From Kondoa malvinella (Eukaryota; Basidiomycota; Agaricostilbomycetes; Agaricostilbales; Kondoaceae), in contig BCIM01000013.1 in the NCBI GenBank assembly GCA_039545315.1, forward strand, positions 248,001 to 312,000: a stretch of DNA of 64,000 nt, given 5' to 3'. The translations under genes and the position numbers were made by a program. Every line of letters begins with the position of its first letter. Position 1 is the stretch's first letter. Below are positions 9,440 through 21,054 of this stretch, one piece after another. The notes beneath the pieces are model-generated. The model saw only the letters and a list, made by a program, of their open reading frames with translations. It had not been told where the DNA came from and ran no database searches.

Positions 9440-11625
9440 TCAAATCGTAAATCGTAACTCAAGCAGATACTGATAGAAAAGCGTTGACTTCATACTCATC
9501 AGACGTGGTTTAGAGTAGCATGTTTCGAGCTCACGCAAGATGCTCTTCAGGTCCACTGCAGAGAAAATTAGCTAGCGAACATGTGAGACTAATTTTGACG
9601 TACAGATATTCTCCGCAGCGTGCTGTCGCAGATCATCAGACACAGCAGCGATACGATCTATGCTCAGGTGATTGACAAAATCACAAGCTGTCCGGACATT
9701 AGAGTCAACTGCTCTGCTGATCGCAATGGCCTACCGATTTTGATGGTGCTGCGGAGGTTGCACACCTGATGGAGAGCATTTGCGGGGATAATGATCATGT
9801 CGCCAACTTGCTGATGGATCTCATAGCTCTTGATCCCAGCGCTCGCTAACTCTGATAGATCGTCGGCAGTCAAGTAGCAATGACTACCCCAGATTGGATC
9901 ATCCGCCAGTTCTCGCCATGCCTCGAACGACAGAGTCGTATGCAGAGCGGCGAAAGCTTTGCGCAAGAGGTATGTACGGATAGCCAAAGTATGCTGAGGC
10001 TGAAAGATATGCCAAAGAGCTGATGCCTGTCCTTCTTCCGCTGACCACACCATCAAGTTGAAGGCATCGCATGCATCCAAGTGAAGTCGCGTCGTCCCTC
10101 TGCTCGTCGCATCGCCCGCTTGTGCGCTGTACATTTTCGGACCAATATCTGGCTTGCGGAGAGAATGAGATACGAGATTCATGATGCCGTCTACGCGCAG
10201 GAATTTGCCTGCTGGGAGAGCTTGAGCGAGATCAGCATACAGATCAGGTCTTGCTTGAGCAAAAGTTTGATTCATCGGCCAGTCCTAGTCAGAACATCAG
10301 CACTGCCCACTTGCTCTAACTTGAAGACGCACTTTGAGGCGCCAAGCAATCTTAGTGTCGCCTGTGCGGGCGAGTGTAGCGAGAAAATCGCGTAGTCGGA
10401 CTTGCTTCGACAGGATCTGACCTCTGACCAGCTCGCTGCTCTCGACCGTCACCAGTTCACTAGATCCAAGCAGCTCAGGGTTCCATGTAAAGCACAAATC
10501 GTTCGTCACATGCCGAATCACGAAAGGGTTGCCATCCAATAGTGAGAGAAAAGCTGATGAGCTGACATTATCCTTTGCGATGAATCTGACAGAGTGGGAT
10601 GACGAGGTCGAGGCTGATTGATAGACGTCGTCATAGTCTGCGATATGAAGCGCCGGAACGCCGCTGAGATGTAAAGTCGGTCGCAATAGCTCAAGCCAGT
10701 GTTTGAGCTGATCAGCGGTGACTGAAGTTACGCGTATAAGGCTTTCGGAGTCCGGCTCGCAGCACATGCACTCGTCTTCTGAGCTTGATGACTTGCCATC
10801 AGCTGTACAGTCGATGCAATAGTCTCTGTGACGGGTATCAGAACAATTCAGCGTCTTAGCTTTCAGCAACTTACCGGCCACACAAGATGCAGAAAGAGCA
10901 AGAAATGAAAATGCTCGTATGACAAGAATCGCAATATGCTCGCTGGTCTACGTTTGCTCGATATGCTAAAACTGCAGCTGACGGTCGCGTGATGTGTTGC
11001 AGAGCCTGGTTGAGGTACTGGATCAGTTTAGGCGCAACGAATGAGCGGATGGTTCCTGCTGATTTACGCTGAACGAGTTGGACGACGAAGCCATCGTAAG
11101 GGGCACAAGCGGTTGCGGGTGTGCCGAACGAGACTGCAAGGTCATCGGCTGATAGACGCTCGAAGCATCTGAAGCTCAGAAAAGCACAGTCTTTGGTAGA
11201 AGTGCCTTCTTCTTCGCAGCTGCAGCTGTTGTTCAGCGCCATTGATTGTACAGCTGCGTGAGAGCTTACATGTGACAAATGCCATAGTTCTCCACAATGC
11301 TAGCATCAAGCTTTGTGCAAGGAAGTGATTGACGAATGTGTGCGTCTGCCTGCAGAGACAGACTTGACATAGAAGCGGGTTCCAGTACTGAAGGGCTTGT
11401 TGTCGCGTCTGCTGAAGCATCAAGGGTCAAGACGTCGAGGTCCATCATAGCACCGCTCGATTGTCGCTGCAGAGCCGGCCGAGTCTCTTGCAAGGGCTTG
11501 TGTCCAGATCCATTGCGGACCAACTTCGGCTTCTTACGTTGAAGTGACAAGAAAGCATTCTCGCTCGCTATGCGCTTGCGAGGCATCCTCGGTACGCTGC
11601 GTACTGGAGACGTCTGTACATCCAT
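9440..11625 (-). CDS. JmjC-domain histone demethylase, KDM3 (JMJD1) type
   Basis: Six exons with introns at 11226-11269, 10826-10874, 10285-10332, 9688-9734 and 9556-9603. Fe(II)/2-oxoglutarate demethylase that in KDM3 members removes methyl groups from histone H3 lysine 9. The JmjC domain shows the iron-binding HxD in TTRLHLDACDAFN and the distal His in ALHQVCNL. Flanking blocks are typical of KDM3: LKDWP before the domain, ALWHIF, and KIACDFVNHLS at its end (the last made by splicing). N-terminal to it is a Cys-rich zinc region, including CHICSCEEE and CILCGRDYCIDC, as in the KDM3 zinc finger. The first 120 residues are disordered and basic (PRMPRKRIASEN), fitting nuclear import. Substrate specificity is inferred from the family only. 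Confidence 0.88.
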
Positions 11626-11704
11626 AGCACAAGCTTCGATACTGGCTCAGGGGGATGCAAATGAATGGCGGCTCGGGAGGAACCCCAATCCGACAGTGCA
11701 AGCT

Positions 11705-13855
11705 CTATGCGACCCAGCTATACATCTTCCATAGAATACCAGCGCGTCCCTTTTCTCTACGCGCGATCTGTTCATCATCCGCGATGTCTTCTGGCGTTTC
11801 TTCATGTCTACCCTTGTCAAGATCTATCTCATGTAACTTGGGGAAGGGCGGCCGCTTTATCAGTCTCCAGATGATGTAGAGTAGAGCGAAAGCGGGCAGC
11901 TCGACTGTCAATGATTCAGCGGGTGTCGGCAGAAACACGAATCAGGTAAGCTCACCGTAGCTGGAAACGAACGACAGAGCATCAAAGCCGCCATCGAATG
12001 CAGACCAGCCTTGTACAATGAACGAATCAGGCAAGCTCACCATAGCTGGAAACGAACGACAGGGCATCAAAGCCGCCATCGAATGCAGACTCACCTTGTA
12101 CAATGATGATGAAGGACACAGAAGCGATCACGATGTGCGGCGCAAACTTCCCAGCCGGGTTTCTGAATTTAAGATCTTCAGGCGAGCGGCCTTGAGCTTT
12201 CCATGCGCGTCTGAACCGTAGAGAAGCGATACCAATACATAGCCAAGCGATCTGGTTGCTGACTCCGACTAGGTTTTGCGCTGTGCACTGCATTAGTTCA
12301 GCTGTGCTTCCACGGACTGAGCAAGAAGACTCACCCCATGTAAAGATTTCCGCTGCGCCTCCAGGAAGAAAAGAGATGCCAAAGAAGACCAGAGCCAAAG
12401 ATGCAGTAAAAAGGACGGCTGCCCAGGGTACTCCGTTTCTTGTTGTCCTTAAAAATATCTTTGGCGCCATCTTGACCGAAGATAGACCGAAGAGTATACG
12501 ACTGCCAGCGAACAGTGCATGATTTCCAGCCGATAGTACCGAGGTCAATACGACAGTGTTCATGAAGCTACCGGCGACTCTTGATCCAAGCATCTGGAAG
12601 ACAAGCGTGAACGGCGATGTCGACACTCTCTTCTCTTGCAAATCGGGATAGTTGTACGGTATATTGAAGCCAATGATGATGACTGTAAGGATGTAGAATA
12701 TGATGATACGCCAGAAGACTCTTCGGATGACACGGGGCATTGTCCTTGAAGGATTCTTCGTTTCTCCCGCTCTGCATTTGCGGTCGCTATCAGTCCGGGT
12801 ATCAAATCTGACGGGAAAAGTGAGCCTTACGTTACTCCTATCGACTCGGTCGCACCATATGCGAAAGAGGCTGTGACAAAGAGGGACGCAAAGCCCGCAA
12901 AGCCATTGACAAAGGGAGCAGAACCCAAAGTCCAGTTCTCGCCGCCGACTAGATGACACAGTAAGCAGCGGTATCACATGTTTCAAAAGACACTCACTAT
13001 AGCGGCCTTCAGAGTTTGCACCAACATTGACTGCTATCCCAACAAAAAAGAAGACAACAATCGATGCGACTTTGAGGAGCGAAAGCCAATACTCCAGCTC
13101 GCCATACGCCTTGACGTGGATCATGTTGAGGCCGGTAAGGAAAAAGAAGAAGCAGAGACTTGGAAGCCAGGTCAACTTGTCCGTCCAATATTCCATCAGG
13201 ACTTGAGCGGCCGTGAGATCACCAGCATACGACACGGCGTCATTGACCCAGTAATTCCACCCAATTGCAAACCCAAAAGGCTCGTCCACAAATCGACTCG
13301 AATACACCACAAAGGAGCCGGCAATCGGAAATTCTGTACTGCACGGACATAGATCAGCTGTTGTGCAGATACTAGATGCAGAACAAGTACCTCATTTCGC
13401 CTAAGCACAGCATTACGAGGTAGACCAGAGCTCCAACGAGGGAATAGTTGATCAGTAGAGATCCGGGACCGCCTTGACTAGTTGTCCACAGCAGAGGTCA
13501 GCGGAATTGCAACCGATACTGGAGATGTGACGTACGCCAAACTTCTTCCAGTCCCTGTAAACGCATATTGAGTCAGAATAGGTGCCAATAGCGAAACAAC
13601 TAACCCAAGAACAAGCCGGTACCTATAGTCCCTCCCTGACATGAACGCAATGAGCATCGGAACTGATCGAAAGTCTGTAACACTGAGGCTCACGATCGCA
13701 ATCATCGATATTTGCCTTGAGCTCAGGCCCCGCTTGAGTCCTTCATCTGCGACCGGCTCTACGAAACCCGCTTCGAGTGCTGGTACTGTTGCCGCCTTGT
13801 CATCTAGTTGAGCGTCTTTGACTTTGTGTCCATCAGTTGTCGTTGCGTCTGCCAT
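11705..13855 (-). CDS. Amino-acid permease (YAT/AAT family)
   Basis: Plasma-membrane proton-coupled amino-acid transporter. Ten exons with introns at 13636-13693, 13555-13604, 13478-13535, 13339-13390, 12949-12997, 12772-12830, 12281-12334, 12010-12094 and 11905-11955. Spliced sequence shows the family hallmarks: SSRQISMIAIGGTIGTGLF in TM1, GPGSLLINYSLVGALVY, LCLGEM, then FGFAIGWNYWVNDA, and RVFWRIIIFYILTV. The tail ends in a cytosolic acidic/basic stretch. Introns 12010-12094 and 11905-11955 sit in an 85-bp tandem duplication: the upstream copy of an exon now lies entirely inside an 85-nt intron. Retaining that intron would give a stop after 24 codons and lose the last membrane segment. Substrate range cannot be read from the sequence. 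Confidence 0.93.
11938..12107 (-). repeat. 85-bp tandem duplication of an exon-intron segment inside the permease gene
   Basis: Two head-to-tail copies, 11938-12022 and 12023-12107, differ at about six positions. Each carries the codons for SAFDGGFDALSFVSSY plus the first bases of the following intron. In the copy transcribed second (11938-12022) the exon begins GCTGG; in the copy transcribed first it begins GTGAG, a good splice donor. An intron from that donor (12094) to the AAG acceptor at the start of the second copy (12010) is exactly 85 nt and restores the family sequence VQGWSAFDGG. Confidence 0.9.
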
Positions 13856-14374
13856 GATGGTATGCGATTGAGCAGCGTACGCTTGTGTAACAAGGTATGG
13901 CTGTATGGCTGTCGCCTTGAATTTAGATTAGCACGCAATTGCGCGCATGTGATGCCAGACTGGAGCTCCGGATTAAATTAGGTTACTCCAAGTTTCGCGT
14001 CAACAAGCGGCTTTCCAGATTTAGCGCAGCAAGAGCAACGCGGGCGTAGATGAAGAGGGAAGAGGAGGTGAATGAAGGGAAGAGGAGTGCAGGAGAGGGG
14101 TAAAGCATCGCGGGAATGAGAGGAACATCCGGACTGCACTGACAGACTGAAATCATGGTATTGGTATACAAGGCGCAAAAACGGAGGCGCGCCGTAGCTA
14201 TGCATAATGCATCATCCAGGACACATGGGCTCCTTCCCCTAAATAGCTGCGAGGGCGCAGCCTGGAGTAGACGGAATTTCGAACACGAAGTATAGAAGGC
14301 TGATTCTGGCCTAGAGCATTCAATCCTCAGTTCACCGAGTCAGTGATCGGTGATAGAAGGCGCACCTTGCGAAA
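13856..14374. other. Intergenic region upstream of the permease
   Basis: About 520 bases between the permease start and the stop of the next minus-strand gene. Expected to hold the permease promoter and the F-box gene's terminator. A 75-codon open frame at 13978-14205 is low-complexity and was not accepted as a gene. No repeat or RNA gene was seen. Confidence 0.5.
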
Positions 14375-15825
14375 CTACCACCAGCCGACCCGCTCCTTCG
14401 CTTTTCTGATTATGTCCTGTTTTATGACGTCGGTCTTTTCCTCGCTGATGGCCTGATGCTTGGTCCATTCGATCGCATCCTTCGATAGGAGCCCGTCTTT
14501 AGCTGTAATCTCCAACGAGCCCGTCAAAAGGTACGCGAAGTCGAAGCAGAACTCGAAAGTGATTTCGAGAGCTGGTTTCTTGGACGATATCAGAAGCAGT
14601 CTTGTCTTTGACAAGCACACCTCAATGGACAGCTCCTCTTTTCCCTCCTCTGGTTCCTCATGGAAGCTTCCGCAGCGCACGTACAGTAGGTTAGGAAAAG
14701 TGGGCGGAGACGTTGAAAGCAGCGACCAATCTTCATGCTGGGTCCAGCTATAGCTGTAAATCGTAAGCGAACGGAGACTCTTGGCAGATTGGTATCTTGA
14801 TAGCGCCTGAAAAAAAGAGTCGTGTTCTTCTTGTAAAGCGTACCCATCGATGTTAAGATCATAGAGATCGGGCATTAAGACCAAGAGTTTTCGACAGACT
14901 GCGGCATCACCCATAGCACATAGGTTGTAAATAAGGAAGCCCGTTTTGTCCAGGCCCAACAAATCTGTAACTTCGTCCCCGTTGATCGACCACGAGTGCC
15001 AGTCGTAATAGACCATGTTTGGCATCATCTGGTAGCGCACACGGAGTGTGTAGACCAATTCATCAGCCGAGGATAAGGTGGTAAGGTCGACAGCAGTGCC
15101 GTCAAGACGGGTGATGGCCTCGAAATCAGATGCATCTGCTTTGGCGGCGACGTCCGGGTCCGAGATCGCGACAAAGCTCAAAGAGACAGAATTGGCTAAC
15201 TGTTAATGAGCTACTTGAGAGCTGGAACAAGTCCCGACTCACCAAAGTCAAGAGACAAATACTTGACATCCGGTAATACATCGAGTATGCTCAAGCATTC
15301 GACTAGGCAGCTCAAAAGGACATCGCTGGAATAGACTTCGAGCTTGGTGACCGGTTTAAGACCAATCGTCATTTGCGATTGGCGAGACCAGATGTCATCA
15401 AGTTGCCCGCGAAGAGCTTTCCAGGACATGTTGAGGTAATTATCCGCGAGAATGCGGATGGTTGCCAAACTGTCGCAAGGTTTCCACATTTCCACTACAT
15501 CCTGGACCTCACTCTGCACCCATTCGGCCTTACGACGGATAGACCAATCTTCATCGTCCACACTTGGCCAGTCAATCTCGATTTGGCGTACGAAAACTGC
15601 CAAAGCAGGATTCCCAGCGATGGAATCATGCAAGGCTAATTTGCTGGTAACGCGACTGCTGAGCTTGCTGTACAGCTTTGAGCGAGAAATCGCAACGAAG
15701 CCTCGACAAATGAGAGCCGTGCGAGCGAGTTGGGCATAGTGTTCGGCTTTTGGCCATTCGTCGCGCTTGGTGGGAACAGCAAAGTCGAGGATTCTATCGA
15801 GTAACTCAACCGGATAGCTGTTCAT
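14375..15825 (-). CDS. F-box-like protein
   Basis: Two exons joined across the intron 15196-15242. The N-terminus MNSYPVELLDRILDFAVP is a typical F-box start (P-x-E-L-L-x-x-I-L), followed by TALICRGFVAISRSKLYSKL, matching the second half of the motif. F-box proteins of this kind recruit substrates to SCF ubiquitin ligases through Skp1. The remaining 400 residues contain loosely repeated leucine-rich elements (LEVYSSDVLLSCLVECLSIL; SLRSLTIYSYSW), as in fungal F-box/LRR proteins, which are rapidly diverging. The target is unknown. The start at 15825 lies right at the F-box, as usual for such proteins. Confidence 0.8.
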
Positions 15826-16042
15826 GGCGAGAAGACAAGGTGTCGTCGGTGAGTGAGGCAGGTGGGAGCCGAGGTCAATTAGGTCTGTGAATGTGCTGCA
15901 AAGGCAAAGCGGTGTGATGCGCGAGATGCTTGGACGAGCTGAATGCTGAAACAAAGCGAGTCCTGTCGTGGTCTCAAGGCAAAGTGACAGATTCGAGAAA
16001 CACAATAGAGGCCAGCTCTACAACATACATCCTGCAAAGACT

Positions 16043-16930
16043 CTACTTCCAATAATCCTTCGGACTGCCTGCTATTGAATATGACTCCGGTATTGGTGTG
16101 CCAGGGACATTCTGCGACAGGGGAATCACGCCCGTCCAAATTCGCTCGGTGAGATCTGGGTTCGCCTTGTCCTAATCAAATTATACATATTGAGTGAAGG
16201 ACTATCTTTCTGTGGATCAAGAACTCACAGCAGGCTGATCACCCGGGCCTCCAACCCTGATCTTGGCACTGGCTGACTCGATCCTCATTTTGACAAAGCC
16301 AACGTCCTTCGTCTCCATTATGCTTGGAAGTCGTGCTTCTTCATACCTGCCAGGAACTGCGCTACACTTAGAGCGAGTCGAAGCATCGGGGCGAGGTGTG
16401 GACTAACTAATATGGTCCACTATCCGCTTGATGAGGACGGCCTTCTGCTCCATATCGTCCGCTTCCACTATCTCATGTACATAACCATGTACGACAGCTG
16501 ATCGATCTGTAGCAGTATTCTCAGCTTTCCAACAATGACAATATTAGCGTGACTAACAGTTATAAGAATGACTCTTCACTGCCAGACCGAGCACTCTCCC
16601 ATCCACATGAGTAGCAGAGACACATAAGCGAGCATTCAGTTGCGAGTTGGTCTTGATAAAGCGCGACTTTTGATAACCTGCTCCACTGTCAATCCATGTA
16701 TACAGCACGACGTGTCACTGACCATGCAGCAGAACATAGTATCCATCTTCATCCCTATCCACCTGACCATTCATTGGTATGATTTGAGGTAATCCCTCCT
16801 CATCAACGAAAGCGACTTGGACGAGCAGAGCTGAATTGATGATGCCATGCACAGTCTCTTCATCATACACGCCGCGACTGCTTGTCCTGCCTCCGACCTT
16901 GTTCAGCGGAGTCTTTGGATATTCTGTCAT
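16043..16930 (-). CDS. Pyridoxamine 5'-phosphate oxidase-like flavin split-barrel protein
   Basis: Five exons with introns at 16678-16722, 16507-16557, 16347-16407 and 16172-16228. The spliced protein (about 230 residues) has the order of the flavin-reductase-like split-barrel family: TPLNKVGGRTSSRGVYDEET, LLVQVAFVDEEGLPQIIPM, GYYVLLHG, YNYRSAVVHGYVHEIVEADD, KDVGFVKMRIESASAK and WTGVIPL...VPGTPIPES. Bacterial relatives are annotated as FMN-dependent nitroimidazole reductases or PNPOx-like proteins; fungal members have no firm role. The start at 16930 was taken at the first ATG; an upstream open extension lacks one. No sign of damage. Confidence 0.85.
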
Positions 16931-17132
16931 CCTGGCGGAATGGTGGTTGTACGAAGTCAAGAAAGTCGAGTCATTTTTGTAATTCTGGGTCTTGCTCAAC
17001 TTTAGCCGATCAGTACCACCGGTATCTACTTGACTCCTACGGACGGGACGTGGGCCAAGAGTGACAGCGAGATTGACAGCTTGGAGCAGCTCGCTTGTTT
17101 AAAGATCGGAATGCGGGGCCCGGATTGTTTAA

Positions 17133-18335
17133 TCACTCTTTAGAGCGCGATGGGATGTTGGAGGTGTAGGCCAGCGTGCCAGGCGCCTCGGGCAGCACAA
17201 AAGCCTTATCTGGTGCTTCAACATTCAGCTTTCTCTTCCTCATAACAGCTGCCATCTCTTCCTCCGTCGGCTGCCATCCTTCGAAAGCTATGCTACCCAT
17301 CTCCATCGCCGATGATGACAGCGCTTTCATCAAGCCTGACCGAAGGTGAGGGACTTTCCACCTAATATCGCGGATCTCCAATATCTTGACTCGGGAATTA
17401 GACAAGCGATGTAACAAAATAGCCAGGTCGGGCTTCTTTTCTGGGGATATATTGGTAGATTGTGAAGCTCGGCCGGAGAGGAAAGGTACAGATGAGGTGT
17501 AGTTCGATAGCGAGATACTGAGGAGCTCTAGCGCACTAAACGATGTCTTGGTAGAGAAGAGCAGGCGAGCTAATGCCCGGCCATCGAGAAACTGGTGCAG
17601 AGGCAAGTCGAGATGCTCTAGAGTATCGCGAGATTCGGCCAATATGCTTCTGAGATCCAACAAAGAGACAGCGAGTGTATTCAGCTTGAGCGTGTGTAAC
17701 GATAAAGCTGGAAGAGCCTCGAATATGCTCGTTGATGGATGATGACAGATTATATTGCGGATTTCGAGCTTCTGAATTGTCGGACAGAGGAGCGAATCAA
17801 GAAGTCTCTTCAAGCCCAGTCTGGACATAGGGACATCCGCCTCGATGCAATCGCAACCAGTAATGTATAGCTCTTCTAAAGCATCAAGGGATAATCTTGG
17901 AAGTGAAGGGAGCGTATACAATCGATGCAGATAGAGCTCCAGGCGGAACACAGGATCTTGGACGGCTTTGATAGAGTGCAGCGCTGGATACTTGCTGGGT
18001 GTATCGTCGCACGACAGGCCAAAGCTGTAAGTCCACAGCTGAGGTACGTCTTCCTCTATCGCTACAAGTGCCTCGTCTTCCGGCAATCCTGCCTCGAGGT
18101 ATCGACCAATCTTGACGCTGCCCAAGTCTTCTGCTTCTGCCTGGCCATACAATCGCTCGTCTGCTGAGACGCTCGTTGGCACCTCTATCCAGAAAGCATC
18201 TACCCTCGCTCAGAATATCAGCTCTCTTGTGATATTTTGTTTGATTGTCCCACCTTCTGCTCGCACCTGCTTCAATGAAACTTGCCCTATCAGCTCAACC
18301 GGCCTACGCTTCTGCGTCTGCTGCTTCGGAGCCAT
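17133..18335 (-). CDS. Leucine-rich protein, function unknown
   Basis: Two exons joined across 18200-18253. A short basic N-terminus (MAPKQQTQKRRPVELIGQ) leads into a 350-residue body with irregular leucine-rich repeats (LEELYITGCDCIEA; IQKLEIRNIICH; HTLKLNTLAVSLLDL; VKILEIRDIRW). It resembles the LRR part of fungal F-box proteins but I see no F-box. The intron call rests on exact frame restoration between AED and AFWIEVPTSV. Its start is 93 bases from that of the divergent alcohol dehydrogenase, so the two probably share a promoter region. Confidence 0.68.
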
Positions 18336-18428
18336 AGATCTGCCATTGAGAATATCTGCTTGCACTGGGTATCGCTGTCCGTTGCAAACCCTTGCTGTAT
18401 TGTCCTCTAGCGACCACGTACAACCAGA

Positions 18429-19768
18429 ATGGAGACCTTACGACCTGCCTTTGCAGACAGGCCAAAGCCAGAGATCTCCTATGGCCTTGATTTCCCTCAA
18501 GCTTGCTCAAACGCACTCAAGAGGTTCAATGCTTCCAAAGCCTATATCCTTTGCTCTGGCTCTTTAGCGAAAAACACAACTGCTCTGCAAGATCTTCAAA
18601 AGGCGCTGGACGAGGAGAACATACTTGGTGTGCGCAAAGGCTTAAAGTCGCATACGCAATTGCCAGAAGTTCTCGAAGTGATTCAAGAAGCCAAAGAAGC
18701 CGATATCCTCATCACGTTAGGAGCTGGAAGTCTCACAGACGCAGCAAAGATTGTTTCTTTCGCTCTGGCCAATCAAGCCAACACTCTGGACAAACTCTTA
18801 CAGCTCACGACCGATTCACCAAACCGTTTAAAAGACATTCAGCCTTCTCGTATCCCAATAATCTGCATACCTACTTCACTTTCAGGCGGCGAATACAGCT
18901 GGTTCGCAGGTGGTACTTTGAACAATCGAAAGCACTCTTTTGGCAAACCCTGTAGCTGTCCAGCACTAGTCATCCTGGACGCTGCGCTCACTAGAACGAC
19001 ACCCGAATCCATCTGGCTATCTACCGGCGTTAGAGCGATAGATCATTGTGTTGAAACAATATGTTCACTCCAAGCAGATGAAAACAGTGAAGCAGACGCT
19101 CGAAAAGGCTTAGCTTTGCTCGTCCCTAATTTGCTCAAGACAAAAGCGGACCCGGATGACTTGAAAGCGAGACATGATACGCAAATGGGCGTTGTACATG
19201 CTATGAGCGCGTGTAGTCGAGGTGTACCGCTCGGCGCGTCGCATGGAATCGGACAGTATGTCTCCTTTCGCTTCTTGTGTTAGTTAGCACGCGTCTGAAT
19301 ATGATGTAGTCAGTTGGGTCCTTTGGGCGTAGGCCATGGCGAAACTTCTTGTATCCTTCTACCGGCTGTAAGCAAGTACAACTCTTCGCATAACAAGCCA
19401 CAACAAAACAAGGTTGTTCAAGTACTCTGGGACTCTCCCGTGAAAGATTTGCTGGAGAAGGAATTGTCCAAGGAAGCGGATTTAGGTGATGTGTTGGATG
19501 TGCTGTTCAGGGCTTTGGGCATGCCTAGGCGATTAAGTCAATTTGGGATAGGAAGGGACAAGCTTGATGCTCTGGCAGGAAATGGGTACGTCTTGTTGTA
19601 CTGTCGCCTGATTTTAGCTCATGATCCTTTAGTATGCATGATAGATGGGTCCAGACGTGCGTACTCATCACTGTAAATCAGACAGAAGCTGACCAAGTAT
19701 CTGCTGCCAGTAACCCAAGGCCACTCAAGAAGGAAGATGTACTAGAGATACTGGAGATGTGTCTGTAA
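18429..19768 (+). CDS. Iron-containing alcohol dehydrogenase / maleylacetate-reductase-like
   Basis: Four exons with introns at 19256-19309, 19586-19632 and 19657-19710; about 395 residues, normal for group III alcohol dehydrogenases. Nucleotide-binding part: ILITLGAGSLTDAAKI, then IPTSLSGGEYSWFAGGT. Metal-binding region: STGVRAIDHCVE, ASHGIGH (made by splicing) and GPLGVGHGETSCILLPAV supply the expected His residues. The C-terminus TNPRPLKKEDVLEILE is also typical. The overall pattern is closest to the maleylacetate-reductase branch, which acts in aromatic-compound breakdown, but the true substrate is unknown. Its stop is only 42 bases from that of the convergent SCI1-like gene. Confidence 0.9.
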
Positions 19769-19810
19769 TAATGTAAAGGGACTGTACGATCCAATGTAAA
19801 TGCTGCCCAA

Positions 19811-20840
19811 TCACTCATACCGCACGCCGACCGAATCTTTGACAGTCCCACCCAATCGCTTGATTCTCGCGCTGTCCAAACGTTCTCTTTGAACTTTTTG
19901 TAATTCCAGCTGTTTCTCGAGGGTCAGTCTTAGCTCGGGCATCGCATCCAAAACTCACGAGCTGATCTCGTGACAAATGTGATTCAGGCTCCTTCTTCTG
20001 CGCATTCCCTCTTCTGAATGCTACTTTGGCCGCTGCCTCGTCTGCTCGTGGGTCATACCCAGCTTCTTCTACAGGCATATCTTCACCCATCCTTACTGCT
20101 CGCATGCGATTCTCATACGCATCTAAGGCATAATACTTTTCATGCGGTAAAGTTGCCGTATCTATGCGAGTGTCAGTAATTCGGTCTGTGTGAGATGCGC
20201 GGCAAGAACTTACTGTAATCTTCAATGAATTTGATAAAGAGTTGCTTCATTCTGTCTTTGGGTAGAGTCTCCATGTTGACGCGAAGCTCTTCAGTCAGCC
20301 AAGTGCGACTAGATTATCACGATCAGCTGGTTGGGAGAGCTTGTAAGACTCGTGAACTGACAATTCAGCATCCTTTGTGTAGATACTAGGGCTGTCAGTG
20401 TAGCTTGAGTACTGGGATAGGAAATGGCCTCACTCTACTTCTGTAAGAATACCATATTTCCCATACTCGCTGATGACACCTAGTTTCGCTTTGCGTCTGT
20501 CGTCCTTTGCAGCTCTCTGCGTATGATTGATCAGTATATGCAGACAACAGGTGATTAGCTGACGCACTTTTGCTTCCTTAGCTTTACGTCGTTCCCTTTT
20601 CGCCTGTTTCCGCTCTTTCCGCTCTGATTTGCTCTCATCTCTTCTGCTACTCTTGTGTTTCCTTCGATCATCTGACCCTGAACTGGATGCACTGGCTGAC
20701 CGCTCCCTTCGAGACCTGCTTTCATCTCTTCGATCAGGTGAGCGGGACCTATTCGAGCGAGAAGGTCGATGGTCGTCTCTGTCTCGCTCTCGTTCGTATC
20801 GCCTGCTACTGGATGGCTCTAGAGATCGGTCGCGAGGCAT
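19811..20840 (-). CDS. SCI1-like RS-rich nuclear protein
   Basis: Six exons with introns at 20517-20577, 20386-20433, 20309-20361, 20162-20213 and 19916-19958. The first 90 residues are Arg/Ser/Asp-rich (RSRSPDRRDESRSRRERS) and then Lys/Arg-rich, like splicing-associated RS domains. The rest matches the conserved core of plant style cell-cycle inhibitor 1 and its animal and fungal relatives: EYGKYGILTEVDIYTKDAEF, TWLTEELRVN, FIKFIEDYNTATLPHEKYY. The C-terminus is a charged coiled coil. The role in fungi is not established; nuclear location and a link to splicing or the cell cycle are inferences. All junctions fall inside conserved words, so the model is firm. Confidence 0.83.
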
Positions 20841-21054
20841 TGTAAAGGGTTGCTGGAGTCGCTGCAACGAGATAACAAATGCGTCAAGCTATTATCCTTA
20901 GACTATGTGATTGGAATGCAAGTCGTTGGACGCGAGACCACAGTGTACGAGACCATAGTGTAACAGCTAGTAGATATACAAGGTTAAAGAGCATAGCCAG
21001 GGTCAACGTTGCCGTTGTTTTGATTCGACCACTTCTGCGATTCCCACGGATGCT

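Noticed and set aside
9709..9734. 26-nt intron in the KDM3-like gene
   Set aside because: A 47-nt intron (9688-9734) with the same donor gives the family sequence KIACDFVNHLS, so the tiny one is not needed.
16525..16557. 33-nt intron in the split-barrel flavoprotein
   Set aside because: A 51-nt intron with a CAG acceptor at 16507 gives the expected YNYRSAVVHG block.
20925..20960. Imperfect 15-16 base tandem repeat (ACGAGACCAC/TAGTGTA)
   Set aside because: Short, diverged, and in an ordinary promoter gap; could easily be chance.
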